A stretch of DNA of 64,000 nucleotides from Apostichopus japonicus (GCF_037975245.1 NC_092572.1:11045769-11109768), one strand, 5' to 3'. Shown: positions 25,201-37,577, numbered from the stretch's first letter. The notes: generated by a model from the sequence alone, not told the origin. A program made the numbers and translations.

Positions 25201-28200
25201 GAAACTTCCTTTAACCTGCCTGGAGGGCGACTGTAATCGTCCCAATTTAGTGCCTTTGGGCAGTTGTTTGACTGGCATATTGGACTATTAATCCCTGAAT
25301 TAAAAGTATAAAATGACGATATTCTGTCTAGCCACTTTTTTTTTAAAGTCTAATTGAATAAAATAATTTCAACCTTATAGGCTGGATTCTAATCTAATTT
25401 GGCTTAATTTCAGTCTAAGAAAGGGTAAATTCCAGTCCTGTTACACTGAAATCATTAAGTCTAGCTAGACTAAAAATCAGTCGTTTTACAGACTGAAAAT
25501 TTTCAGTCCTTCCTTAGACTGAATTTCAGTCTGAAGGAACTGGTCCCTCAGTTCGTCCGCTCTTAGACTGAAATTTCAGTCTATTAGACTGAAATTTCAG
25601 TCTATAAATTTAAGAGAGTATGTCCCTCAAGTATAAGGTAAGTTTGCCACCCGATGAACTTGTTCACATTGGCATTCAATGTTCGGTATTATAAGATTAA
25701 GTAACTAACAGAGTGTGTTTGTTTATATATTTTTGTTGTCTTTATTTTAACAATACCAACTACGAGCAATACACACTACGATCAAACCAATGAATTTGCT
25801 CGGTTGCAGCCAGCTTGGTTATTAAACTGATTGGTCAAATAGTAATTAACATCCCATGTCCCTCACGTATCATGCATAGCAGTATCGGTAAGTTTGCCAC
25901 CCGATGAGCTTGCTTCCAAAGTTTGGCATTCCTTGTGCGGTATTATTAAGTTAAAGTAACCAACTTAGTGTGTTTGTCTATAGTACACCACAGTTGTCTT
26001 TATTTTAAAAATTGAACCGATTATTGTACCAAAAAATTATTGTTAATTCACAGCAAGATCTAGGTTTACAAGAACTGCGTTAAAATCTGAAGTGAAATTG
26101 TTCATTGGGCTTGAGACATTCATAGAAAAACAAACAGCTTACCTTTGGTGTATATTTTCATAGGGTTTGCTGTCATCACACTCATTTGAGACAGAAGTCG
26201 CCAAAGATCTACTGAATATAAAGCAAGCTGGCCATTGTAAACGAAAGTACTATATTAATGAAAGTATCATGTTTTGATCTGACATTGCGTACTGGCACTC
26301 ATTTCGTACGTAAAGCTGCAAAACCGAGCACAGAAAACAAATTTACTTAAATCAATGGCTTCACATTTTAAGTTCATGATAAAATAGTTACGGAACTGTC
26401 GTTTATTGTCAATACATTCAAGTTTGTATGATCACATCACATTATTTGCGATCCAACCTAGCGTGTTGTTTTGGTTTACCAAGTGTTTTACTGACAATTT
26501 GCACAGCGAAGTTTTGACTAAGTGTTCACAACGTTTTCGTACCCTAAGTCCTTCTAGCCAACATTTCTTTAGTTTTTCCAAATTGCAAATACCCTGAAAG
26601 CGTGAATCACTTTCAAGGTAAAATATTACCTGCCGGGGACGGAAGGATCCATAACAGAACCCGAATTACATCGACCATCTGTAAACAAAGAAAGGAAGAT
26701 ACAACAACAATTCTCATTACTACAGGGTTGGTCCACTGTCATTGAGTGTAGTCTAGTTAATTCAATTAAATTCATATTAAAATGGTCATATGTTTAATAC
26801 TAATAAAACAAGTGACAGATTTTATTATACTCTGAATATTTTACATAATCAGAACCAACACAAAGCTTACATGAATACGGCAACCGTGGTCCATAGTATT
26901 CATGTTATTAATCCGCCAATATAATAAGTCGTATTAATAGTATGTTAATATGTGCTGATACTATGATCATTATCTGAAGAAAGATACGTTTTATTAAGGA
27001 ACATTACTTTGAATAATTGGGACATTCTTAAACTCATATAGAAAGTAAGGCATGCTACGGCTTCATACATTGATTTCATTTCTACATTAAAATGAGAAAA
27101 AAAAATTGAGATGCTAAAGTGCTGACTTCGCCAGTGGTTCTAGTATGTGCATGGTGAATTTTCGTTTTGTTTTGTTTCCCTTTCTGGCTATATATTAACG
27201 ATCGTCTAACAGATTTTTTCCAACTAGCTCTACATTACTATATTAATATAGATTGGGTTGTACACAATTCACGTTATACACAAAGAAAACCTAATTGCTC
27301 TGACATATATTGGATAATGCAGACATATGCTCTGTCTTTAGTTTATGCCTACTGTTTACACGAATAAAAGAAAGGACACAAATGGAAATTAATATCTTTA
27401 CTTAAAATGTATTAATCATAAATAATACAGTAATTATTACCGTATTCTTTACTGGCATGATTATTTGCTAATTCTTACCAGTGATAGCAATCTTTGCAAT
27501 CAGACTCATTGTCAGTAAAACGATAAAAGTCACACAAGCAATTATAGCTTTCCATCTATTATTTGTGGCTTGATCGTTCAATCCACGTTCTTCTTTCCCT
27601 AAAATGCAATGTATCGGAATCATCGATCATCTCAAAACATAATTAACAGATAAATGATCGAAAGGTGAATTTAAACTGAGGCATACTTGTACATCAATAG
27701 TTGATATCAGTGAACAAGTACCATAGACTGCAAATAAAGTTCAAGGAGACGATTAAACAGTTAGGTCATTGTTGCATAACAAAAGAGTATCATTCAATCG
27801 TACGTGTTTTTACTTTCGACGAGAGTATTGTTTCATCCAAGTACTCGTTTTCGTATATACATTGTTTCATTTGAAAAAAACATCACGTGACCGTCATTAC
27901 ACCAAGATGTGATTTAATGCAATTAAGAGTTCGTTATATTCTTGTATGATCTGTGTAGGTTAGAAAAAAATGATCTAATATGTATTAAGAAGTCATCAAC
28001 TAATGCTCTTATCAAATTGAACAATTGATATGATGAAAATGTCAGTTCTCATAATTAGTTCAGAGCTGTTTTTTGTGTATGCTTTAAATAGATGATGATA
28101 TGAAAAACTATAAAAGGAACAACAAAAAATGGAATGACGATATTTCATATCTACTCCAATCGTTTTACAATTGTAGGCGACATTACATGTAGACTAGTGT

Positions 28201-30777
28201 AAATAGATGTATACAATATATAACAATAACAAAACGCAATGTAGAATGATGGTATTTCGTATCCACTAAGATCATAATATACTTACATGAGACATACACA
28301 GGTAGACTAGTGTTAAGAGATGTATACTGTTCTACCTGACATCCCAAAGACTTGCCATTGTAAGAGCGATTCACTGTAATCATAGCTCGTGTACACGTTC
28401 TTGATTGATTACCGAAGTCTTCTCGTAAGATTCGCATTTCCTTGATTTTGTCCTTATTTAGAAACCACTCGAATCGAATATAGTCAGTTGAAGTACACTG
28501 TATACAACAGTTTGCTATGAGGATATTATCTTCATCTGTAACGTTTTTGTCAATTGAAAGTGACAGGTGTCCTAAAAACGTCAAAAGTACAAAGAAATCA
28601 TAATTATAATCATAAAGTAACAGGAATCGTAATCTCAATCTTAATCGTAATCATAGTCAGAAATCAGCTTATGCATAAGAATCACATTAATCAATACATC
28701 CAAACTGACAGTCGCATGTACAATCACCATCGAAATCGTAACAAGTCTTCGTAAGTTTAACCTTAATCATAGTCAGAATAAATATAAATATTGATCAGAA
28801 ACAGAATCGGACACAATTACAAGTACAATCATAAACATATTCTTAATTTTTAAAGTACTCGTAATCATATGTGTTGTCGTAACCTTGATATTAATCAAAG
28901 TTGTTGTCATAGTGATATCGTAAAATGTATGAAACACTTTTATTTTGGCATGTATGATTGATATAGAAGCATATCGATGTCATTTTGGTATTTACTTTAA
29001 GTTGTTATTCACTTGTAAATGAGGGTGCAAAACACTTCTTAAAAAGTTTAGAATATTACCAAAAACTTGAAGAGTGTATTGGGTGGTTTTTGCTACACCA
29101 TTCCCACTGGGATAGATGAAGCAGGTGTAATTTCCGGCGTCATTAAACTGAGCCCGTGTAACTGCCAGAATTGACGAGTTATCGTCCACTTCATGATTTA
29201 ATCTGTTATTTAATCCAACTCCAACTCCAACTCCATCTACAGAATACGCGATGACTTTATCATTTAACTTCCACAATACGACTGCTTCTTGTTGGAAATA
29301 ACATTGCAGTGAGAAATTTCCGCCACGAATGGCGAACTTAATATTTTTCCCTGACAGAAAGTCTCCTGAAAGCAAGAAAGTTACCATATGGCATGTTTAA
29401 TAAATAAATATGTGAACACATTACTTAATGGTACTAAAAAAAAAACAATCCAGTTAACAATTCAGCAGAATACTAAGTCGAATAATTACATACAGCTCTA
29501 CTAACCGCCCTCTTCGAATAACAAATACAAAGTTCTATCGCGGATTGGCTAAAACTGTTTCTTCGGATATGTTACATTTTTAATTTCTAAGTCACTTGCA
29601 GCGCAAACAATTTTAAGGGGAAATAATTTAGCTCTGATTACAGCTAGCATACCGATGTAGTAACCTGTAATTGGCCTCTTACTATTTACTGAAGGTAGAT
29701 GGCGATGTGCGCACGACACCGTAAATGGAGAAGTTTAGCCTCTTTTGTTCATGCATGCCTAATACAATATATAGTGACTGGTAACATTAGTTGGGAGACT
29801 GTAAGCATTCGTAACATATTCAAAAGAGCGAATGTCTCGATATTTATAGTTCAGAATCCTCACGTACGATAAAGGGATTTATAACATAAATGAAAGCGTA
29901 TTAAATATAGCATTGATCTTGCAAATTGACCTAAGATGATTTTTAATAATGTCGATATATCTCCATCACATGTCATAAATGCTCCAAATAACAACATTGA
30001 AGTAAAAACACATTTTCAAAAGAGCTATATATAATTGATGTATATATATATCAAAAGATATGCGAAGTGAATAATAATACAGCGAGCCATCGGTCTACCG
30101 AAAAAATGGCAAAATCTCAGCGGTACACGATCTGTTATAAAGCTGTTGAATGTGTAAAAGTAAGTTGGCCTAACGTTTCGATCCTAGCAGGATCTTCTTC
30201 AAAGGTTAAATGACAAGTAACAGTAACATACGGGACAAAAACAAGCACAGAATACAGACAGGTTAATTAGCATGGTGAACACAAAGAGATAGATGTAAGG
30301 GATTAGTAGACAAATGATGGAGAGAAGAAAGAAAGAAACCAACATGGGAAGAGGAGAGGTAGTAGATGAACAGTTGAGGGACAAAGAGAGAATTAAGGGA
30401 AAGGGGTAGGGAATAAACTGGAGAAGTACAAAGACAAAAAATTTAACCTGTCTGTATTCTGTGCGTGTTTTTGTCCCGTCTGTTACTGTTACTGGTCATT
30501 TAGCCTTTGAAGAAGATCTTGCTAGGATCGAAACGTCAGGCCAAATAACAGTTTTATTTTATTTTGATAAAACTGTTGAATAAGAAGCAATGATTTGCAA
30601 CTCGGTGTTAGATGATTGCTTCCTTGTCTGATGCAGCAATAGTAACATATGTAACATTGAGCTACAATTTATGTGCTTATGTGATTACAAGTGATAATAC
30701 ATGAAAAAAATCTCACCTTTTGGAGTAAGTAGGAAACAAATCAGCAGATGAAGTAGTTTAAGTTTGGCACTGCTCAT
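19050..30777 (-). CDS. Receptor unit C: two-Ig-domain type I membrane receptor with ITIM-like tail
   Basis: Exons: signal 30777-30717 (ATG, LKLLHLLICFLL); V-type Ig 29365-29060 (LQC, W, DAGNYTC); second Ig 28571-28287 (NCCIQ, W, E-strand Cys, GCQVEQY); transmembrane 27598-27479 (AIIACVTFIVLLTMSLIA); tails 26678-26630 (49 bp) and 26211-26143 (69 bp, DSKPYENIHQ); terminal exon 19212-19050 ending TGA. Phases are 1 to the 49-bp exon and 2 after it, consistent from ATG to stop. There is no third Ig exon. PYENI resembles a Grb2-type YxN docking site, and IGYIII fits the ITIM consensus. Joining the terminal exon to the rest spans an intron of about 6.9 kb that is mostly the TIR element at 19.9-25.6 kb; this join is the least certain part. 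Confidence 0.7.
20326..23506 (+). pseudogene. Multi-exon gene inside the TIR element, probably decayed
   Basis: Exon candidates: 20326-20395 (MAETLRTCLAGKGYAEEVIS, faintly like the start of a SAM domain), 21390-21429, 21509-21659 (NEEFRLMFAESRDNFITKWD), 22249-22369 (GALLYFLQNKP) and 23189-23506 (GKYLQLYILSLG, then FKAHYTFNVHYALALHQF, then LYGVIPATSVKAPLRSLAS, TAG). The last exon resembles, from memory, the C-terminal region of a large uncharacterised metazoan family often labelled SAM-domain-containing protein 3-like. Breaks: the phase from the first to the second exon and from the third to the fourth does not fit, and the last exon has an in-frame TAG at 23303 with the homology (RIPIPAGTS) continuing in another frame before returning. 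The domain identity is inferred, not searched. Confidence 0.5.
21155..21370 (+). repeat. tRNA-derived SINE
   Basis: A Pol III A box (TAGCTCAGTTGGTAGAGC) and B box (GGTTTGAATCC) are correctly spaced, but the flanking 7-base arms do not pair into an acceptor stem, so this is not a working tRNA. It is followed by a body of about 90 bases and a tail with TAATGCGCTATATCAAG and an ATAATAATC end, typical of SINE 3' ends. It lies in an intron of the gene within the TIR element. Confidence 0.75.
23866..24510. repeat. 42-bp minisatellite in two arrays, part of a 513-bp duplication
   Basis: The unit contains CCATTGTCGGTCACTTTCCA, AGTGGCCTTTGCCAG and TATCCGT. About three copies lie at 23866-23990 and five at 24288-24500. 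The sequence after each array (TACCAATATCTGTAT, then CTTGCCCTGTCATAATTGGT, then ATGGGTTTCACTTAAA) is also repeated, at 24030 and 24545, with an offset of 513 bases. It lies 3' of the decayed gene and inside the TIR element. The long ORFs across it, on both strands, come from the repeat. Confidence 0.9.
25640..26010. repeat. Direct duplicate of the TIR element's flank (unoccupied-site copy)
   Basis: GGTAAGTTTGCCACCCGATG and then GCATTC, TGTTCGGTATTAT and TAACTAACAGAGTGTGTTTG at 25637-25720 are repeated with changes at 25890-25980. CAGCCAGCTTGGTTATT and then ACTGATTGGTCAAATAG at 19889 recur at 25808. The second copy has no element at the junction, so the duplication gives an internal reference for the target site. 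Confidence 0.8.
26143..26678 (-). CDS. Tail exons of unit C with the PYENI motif
   Basis: Exon 26678-26630 follows TTTGTTTACAG, is 49 bp and reads DGRCNSGSVMDPSVPG, equivalent to the D exon at 8016-7968. Exon 26211-26143 follows TATATTCAG and encodes SNECDDSKPYENIHQ before GTAAGC. Y-E-N-I gives both YxN (Grb2 SH2 type) and YxxI. Phases are 1 to 2 and 2 to 2. Confidence 0.65.
28287..28571 (-). CDS. Second Ig exon of unit C with extra cysteine pair
   Basis: An intact 285-bp symmetrical (1-1) exon. Strand B has adjacent cysteines (ANCCIQC), strand C has FEWFLNKD, an extra Cys follows in strand E (SRTCTRAM), and the F strand is LGCQVEQY. The same four-cysteine layout recurs in the second Ig exons of B, D and E, so a second disulfide between the B and E strands is likely family-specific. 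Confidence 0.8.
30150..30572. mobile_element. Inverted-repeat element with hairpin-GAAAC motif
   Basis: Arms of about 120 bases face each other: the left has GTTGGCCTAACGTTTCGATCCTAGCAGGATCTTC split across a hairpin, with CAAGTAACAGTAACA and ACAGAATACAGACAGGTTAA; the right is its inverse. The direct repeat CTGTTGAAT flanks both ends (30143-30151 and 30573-30581). The arm contains the stem-loop GATCCT-AGC-AGGATC next to GAAAC (inverse strand), reminiscent of the terminal hammerhead-like motif of Penelope-like elements. No reverse transcriptase is present. A second, single-arm copy lies at 49846-49976. Confidence 0.65.
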
Positions 30778-31145
30778 GATGGTATTGGTATTGTTTCACT
30801 GGGATGTCACCACCACTGTTCCACATATGCACTGGTCAGTAACTTGTACAACTTTCATTAATAGACCTACTGCTCTAAACTACATAGATTTTACTCTTTT
30901 GTTGAAAATATGAAACTGAAACCACTTACGGAACAGTGTCATCTATTGCTGAGATCTAGGTGCTTCAGTCTCTAAATTAAGTGTGACATTTAATTGGTCG
31001 TTGACATTATACAAATATTAATGATTAATGAACAACGCAAAACAATGTCAGTAACATTAAGTTTTTCTCTTGATTTGATGATAAGGGTTACCCGTGTAAT
31101 GAAGTGGTAAACCTATATATATACATATCTATATCTATATCTACA

Positions 31146-31263
<118 letters not shown>

Positions 31264-32558
31264 TGTGTGTGTATACATTAATTATATTTATTCATCTAGG
31301 ATGAGCTTTCTCTACATTGTCCGTAAACAAATACCATATATTGTGTCAGTTGCCTCTGGTTCTTCTATTCATGTTCTTTGATACCAATCAGCAATATAAT
31401 AACTCACTTTGCCACATTCTTTTCACGAGAGGTTCTGTACGGATACTGATTCATTGAACTAAGTGGATCATAGCTCAACTTGCTCGGAATTCTTGTGGAG
31501 ATCCCTACCACATAATTTAAGCTACCGGGTATGCCACATGTAAGTTATATCGGTAACGGTTTGTTGTCTGTACATACAGACATTTGGCGTACTATGGTTC
31601 ACGTCATGTCGCCCTATCAAACTGGTCCTACAGCGGGTGAAAACAATTCATAATCTGGTAATTAACATTATGTTGTGATATACACTTTAAAAGTCGTGTT
31701 ATTAATGTCAAAATCAGAACAGTTTCTATGTTGCAATTCGAACTGAAATGAGAACAATTTCAAGGACGTGTTGTCTTGATGATTTCTTGACGGCGATCAC
31801 ATCCTGTTGCTCCAAAACATGTATGCAAGGTATTTACTTTATTGTTAAACAATTTTTTGTTTGAAAATAATTTTGCCCTTTCTAGTACCAATTGTTGTTT
31901 TAAATGACAGCGATCGAGATTGTGATAGTAAATAATAAACACAAGTACAACGTAGTTTCTGAAAGGAACACATAGCTTAACATATTTTCTAAACGTTAGT
32001 GAAGCCCTGTCACATAACTTTCATCACCTGACTTTCGTCAACATACCCTAATGTACATTGCAAGCAACGCGTGATATAACGTACTGTTACACTGTTTCCT
32101 GTACCAAACATACCAACAACGAACAAGGCTACTGCTTAGTTGAATGCGTTCGTCAAGCCCAGATTCCGAAAGGGGATGACATCGGAATTCATCTGCCTAT
32201 TTCATCTCCGAGGTTTGATAGTGGTCAGGAAGACACGGTAGGGTAGTAGGTAGTTACAGAGTTGCAACGTGTCCTTTCGTGCCAGCGTGACACAGTGAGA
32301 GGCCTACTGAATAACGGGACATTACATAGGACAGTCATAACAAATGTTAATACAAGCAGTGGCGGAGATTTCTTGTCAGAAGTGGGGGGGGGGGGGGTTG
32401 CAGGCCCTTGATGAAATAAAAAGTCATAACTGCTGGCTCACTATCTAAGTGGAGCGCCACCATAAGTTGGCGCGAAGTGCACAAGAATTTTTTGGCAAAT
32501 ATTGCCTCCCAGATTGCAGTAAATGGCACTGCCCAGGTCTTAAAAAGCTGCATTTAAC

Positions 32559-32700
32559 CAGGGGCGTATGCAGGATTTTCTAACCCGGGGGGGGGGGCGC
32601 GTATTACTATCTAAGCGGAGCGCCACCATTGGTTGGCGCGCAGCGTACAAGCAAATTTCTGGTTTTGGTACCCCCAGATCACCGGAAATGGCACTTCTCG
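32559..32700. mobile_element. Possible truncated third hAT-like end
   Basis: CAGGGGCGTATGCAGGATTTT followed by a G-tract has the look of a hAT left end, and ATCTAAGCGGAGCG follows as in the other copies. No matching right end or duplication of the preceding CATTTAAC was found, so this is a truncated copy or an internal repeat. Confidence 0.4.
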
Positions 32701-33169
32701 GGCTTGAAACTGACCAACCATATGTACACTTTTGCCTGAGAACCAAGTTTTTTCCAAATACTTTTTTTTCTCATCTATAACCTTTTTGAAGATTGTCACC
32801 AGTCACACATCATGTTCGACTTCATCACATATCCTATGGATCATTGCTTTTGTAGGTGATTCTTCATCGCGGCCCACAATATCCGTCAGCCCCACTGTTC
32901 AGAATTTGAAAATTCACAGTTCTCGTGAAGAAATTCACTTCAAAACATAATGTTGCACAAAATATCATCTATGGACAACCGATAGAGAAAAAAGTCCTTC
33001 AACCCCTAACAGACGGGTCAAAATTGCACGAGTATGATGAAGTATGATGAAGAATGTTGATTAGGGAATTTTCGAAAATTCAGACGGCTACTAAAAAATT
33101 TCGTTGAAGGAAATAAAAATATACCAGATATTTCCGAAACCGAACACTACACACATCGACAGTTTTGAG

Positions 33170-33716
33170 CATGGGCGCAGATCAGTCTTGGATAATGGTG
33201 GGGACGTATGACACTATCTAAGCGGAGCGCGACCATGGGTTCGCACGTAGCGTACAAGTTTTTTGGGCAAATATACCTCCCAGATCGCCGGAAATAACAC
33301 TTCCCAGACCTAATGATGCTCCTAAACCTCCTTAAGTTTTAGATCTCATGGCTTAGAAATTTAGTTTGGAGAAATACATGGGCGTCTGCAGAAAGAAAAT
33401 CAGGGGACAAATAATCCAAGTAGACTTTTGTATATATGATGGGTCTGGGGTCCTCTCCCAGAAAACAAATATAGACTGCCGCAAATGCGATTTCCGTCCT
33501 ATATTTAACAACTGTGGATAAAATACAATAAAATGAGAACTGCTGCATGTCATTTGCACAATGCTGGATCAAACTGCGCCAAAGTTCAATACAGGGGAAC
33601 TTGAAATGCAGCTATTGGTCAAGACAAATTGGTGGGGACACGGTTTATCATGTCCCCACTACTGAAAAAGTTGGTGGGGACGCGTCCCGCTGTCCTCACC
33701 AGGATCTGCGCCCATG
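33170..33716. mobile_element. Second hAT-like element nested in the first
   Basis: CATGGGCGCAGATC at 33170 is matched by its inverse GATCTGCGCCCATG ending at 33716. The flanking 8-mers GTTTTGAG (33162-33169) and GTTTGGAG (33717-33724) differ by one base, consistent with an older target duplication. It contains the ATCTAAGCGGAGCG segment shared with the host element, so host and insert belong to related families. Confidence 0.8.
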
Positions 33717-34308
33717 GTTTGGAGGCTGTTTATCGTGGAACGCCATTTTCATGCTCACTGATATGATGTGATATCTGCTGTTTGCTTTACAAATTCGAAT
33801 AATTTGTCACTGTTCCTCTTTCTCTTCCCGTTTTCTTGCCGTATTTTCTACTCCATCCTTTTCTCCTTTTCTCTCTTTCTTCTTTTTCTATTCCTTCCTT
33901 CACCTCGTTGAAGTTGGCAAGTGTATACAGTTCCAAAGCTATTCAACAGCAACAAAACGTTATTTTGTGTATGTCTGTTGTGGGGTGAAGTTAGCGCTAT
34001 GAGCTACAAGTTACAATGCGCAAGGTATGGGAAAGGGGCTAGAAATAATGTGTGGGTCAATTCTAACTCGGTTTTCGGTCGTTAATTGTTGATGTAGCCT
34101 ACCAGGTAAAAGGTTGAAATGACTTTAACAATTTCAAATTTAATAATTTGATTTATTATGCCATTTGGAGCACATAACATAGGCTATAACAGAACAGTAC
34201 TGGCAAAAACTAGGAGGGTTGATTGTGTGGGCCAACCCCCCCTCTTCAAAAAGTTTGGGGGGTTAACCCCCCCCCCAACCCCCCTGTTTCTCCGCCACTG
34301 AATACAAG

Positions 34309-35900
34309 CACTTGTTCTGCCAAGTATTTAGTTTTGGTAAGTATCTACGGCGTTGCAAAAACATATTGAGCTAAACAATGCCAAGTATGTCTAACAATTT
34401 CAAATATTGTTTTCCCTTTGCCTTTACATTGCATTTTAGGAACAAACGAATTAGCAATAAATCACATATTGTATCACATTAGAAACATGTCACTAAGTTT
34501 AACACGAAAAACAGCCATCACTCTCACGAAAAGGAAATAATGTTATATAGAACCAATTCAGAGCACTTTTTTTATGCTCCATTACTATTGTTCACTCCTA
34601 TACAGGGCATTGAGCTTTACGGGTGTTCATAGTTTTTGGTCATTGCTTGCTGTTTCATTATTGTATAGTCATGTAAAAAGGGCTGAATGTGACAAAACAT
34701 TTACTTTGATCTCCAACTTCTCCAACAGTCCCATTCCATTGAAAATGATACGAAAGTCACATGATAACTGTGGATAAGCAGTTTATTAACAGTTTTATTT
34801 TATATTGAATTTATTTAGTTACAAATTGTACATTCCATACCAGCTTGGTAAATGGTTTCTAAACAGCAATTTATTCAGGCCAAGGATTGTTTAACCCTCG
34901 ACCTAATTTCATTGGTTATCGTCTAACATTTATAAGTGCAAATAACATTTTTTCATACTCGTTTTGTATATGAATGCTCCAAGTCTTGTAACGGTTACTT
35001 TTTCGTGTGAATGTTCAACACGATTATTGTATTATTTTTAAATGTTACCAATGACTCTACTTATTAACCCCCCCCCCCAAAAAAAAGAAAAAAAAAAGAA
35101 TATTTACACGATTCAGGAAGTCTTGGACTATACAATAAAGCTTAATTGAGAAATTACTTACAACAATCAAAATTTTTATGAGGGGGAGTGGTAATAATTC
35201 AATAATTTATTGGTATTCCATTTGTTCATTGCAGAAGTGGTAAAATTCTATGTTCATATAGTTTATTTAAACCCATGCCATTATAATTCCAATTGTTTAG
35301 TGTTTATGGATGCATTCCATACATTTTAAGTACCTTAATAAGGAGATGTAACAAGCTTGTAATAAAGCAAAAAGAAAGAATTATTGGTCGAGCGTTGGAT
35401 CAGCTAGAGCCACTTCACTAAATTCAACAGTATATGAACGTTTTACACACACAGGAAGGAAACTTTGAATAACGGTTCTTCAAAATCGCCATTCGAGTTA
35501 TGAATATCAAGTAAAATATAAAAGATGCACAAATAAAAACTTTCATTTACAAGAAGGTAGCTAAGTTATAAAATATAACAAATTATGAGGTAAGTTAGAT
35601 TCGTGAAGGATTTCGCAGTTTATGAAATCCCATATCAACTGATAGATCACCGTGGTTGTTTCTGCATACTCTTACGAAACCTTGAACGTGAAAACTATGC
35701 GATGCCAGTAACATAAGTATTGTGATAACACAACATTTTATCTGAAATTGACTGTACAACTTTAATGACATGACAAAGTGACAGCTGTCATTGAGGTCAA
35801 CTCACCGGTGAAATCATCTAAAACTAACGTACCAATTGAATAGGCAGGATTACTAAACTGTTTGTGGTTACAAACATTTCCTTCTAACATTTATACATTT
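34309..35900. other. Stretch without recognised features
   Basis: Intergenic AT-rich sequence with a C8-10 tract near 35069 and no supported exon or RNA gene. Confidence 0.4.
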
Positions 35901-35949
35901 TCTTGTTCATACATGGAAGGCATCGAAATTCATTGTTATTAATTTGCGG

Positions 35950-35950
<1 letters not shown>

Positions 35951-36023
<73 letters not shown>
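35951..36023. repeat. (TA)n microsatellite
   Basis: A pure TA run; the repetitive I/Y ORFs on both strands are by-products of it. Confidence 0.97.
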
Positions 36024-36026
<3 letters not shown>

Positions 36027-37577
36027 TGCTGCTTTATACAGTTAATTTGATAAATAATACAGACAGAACAAGTAAGGAAAATCAAGAACATTGTGATATG
36101 ACGTCTTACATAAAAAGTGAAAAAGAATCCAGCTGAAAATCTAAATGTGACATTCACTTAAGAATTCATGGACAGTCAAAATATTGGTCATTTCTCAACA
36201 CTCTCTGACGAATGAACCTGGTAACAAGTTAAGTAAGAAGTGGTATATCTGGACTTTTGCTTTTGTTCTTTGCAGTTTAATTCCATGTTGGTATCTAGCA
36301 CAGTCCTGCTACCGGAATGGGAGGCTGTAATGCTTAATGTGTATATAACGTAGATAGAGCAAAAATTAAAACATTTATGAAGTTACTCTATCTTTCTCTC
36401 TCTCTCTCTGTTAAAAGGAGAAACGTGAGTGAGTTTGAGCTATAACATTTACACCACAAAAATATGGTTTTACCTATAAGTCACAGGTCGACTCAAATTG
36501 CAGTTAATCAAATTCGCTGAGTTCAGTTCATATAAGCGGGAAAGAAATATTTCAAGACTTTTTTTTTACAATAATGAATAGGATGTACTAAATTTGTCAA
36601 AGCATAAATAAATTCAAACAGCTTTATATCATATAACAGGATATATAGGCGAACATCAATTACGTTTCTCTAGATCACTGTTGATTGAGTTCGTATTCCC
36701 CTTTGTTGATGAACCCCCTTTCTAGATGACTGTAAGCATATTGATTGGGTGTGACAGGAACACTGTGAAATGTTAAATGCAGAGAGGTAACATACAATGT
36801 CATCATCATTAATACTCCGTTATTCGTTTGAGAAAAAAGTAAAATAATGAGATATAAGCATCAGTATTGAAGTAACTGATAATTTGAATTTGTTTCTGAC
36901 ATCTTTAATGATGTATCATTCTCATGCTTAGGGTTAATGCTTAGCTGGCTAGAACGAGCACATGTCAAAATTTAGATATCAAACTTCATATGTGTCCTAT
37001 TACACTTATTCATCATATGCCTGCACACACTCAACAATAAAAAAGAGCAAAGATATGGCTGTGTTAATATCCATTTTCCAAAGAGAACAATTAAATCATG
37101 TTGTCAGAAATATTGTCTTGGCAATACATTTCCACGAAATGTACCAGACACATCATTATCAGTTACATGTTGTCTATTTGTAATACGGTTCCACCCAGCC
37201 ACAATAGTTCAATCACTTTGTATGGATTTAGTAACAGACAAATAAACCTTACCTGATTAATATTCGAAGCTTTTTGCATTTATTTGACTTTTGCCTCTGC
37301 TGTTTAGACATAATGTATAACACGTTTGAAGTATCTATCTGATTAGCAAAGCTCAATGGTTTGTAAAATTATACCTAATATAAGTAATCGATATCTCGGT
37401 ATAATAAATAACCACATGGCGTTATATGAATTTTATATTTCGTCCATAAGGCATATTCACTAGAGTAAAGTACTTTCGTGCACTTTAGGACGTTTCCATT
37501 TGTATCATGATTCAAATTGCAAAGTGACATTGTATTCCCGCATTATGACTGCATAACTTTTATTCTGTTAGTATTAC

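Larger units (their letters stand above)
19932..25618. mobile_element. 5.7-kb TIR element with AGACTGAAA subterminal repeats and a gene inside
   Basis: The left end reads TA then CTCTCTTAAATTT; the right end is the exact inverse followed by TA. Both subterminal zones (19945-20130 and 25380-25610) are packed with AGACTGAAA and TTTCAGTCT in both orientations. The flanks, GGTCAAATAGAACATCC on the left and TGTCCCTC then GGTAAGTTTGCCACCCGATG on the right, recur joined together at 25805-25930 as ACATCCCATGTCCCTC, which represents the unoccupied site. This supports insertion at a TA (CA in the copy) with a 2-bp duplication. It contains a plus-strand multi-exon gene, a SINE and a minisatellite. It sits in an intron of receptor C. 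No known transposase family was recognised. Confidence 0.75.
32357..34300. mobile_element. Non-autonomous hAT-like transposon
   Basis: The ends are CAGTGGCGGAGA and its exact inverse TCTCCGCCACTG. The 8-bp AATACAAG flanks both sides (32349-32356 and 34301-34308). The TIR sequence and 8-bp duplication are the hallmarks of hAT elements. The interior has G-tracts and C-tracts near the ends and three diverged copies of a segment with ATCTAAGCGGAGCG and GCGTACAAG (32440, 32611 and 33217). No BED-finger or DDE transposase was seen, so it must be mobilised in trans, or could be a nest of related elements. Confidence 0.88.
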
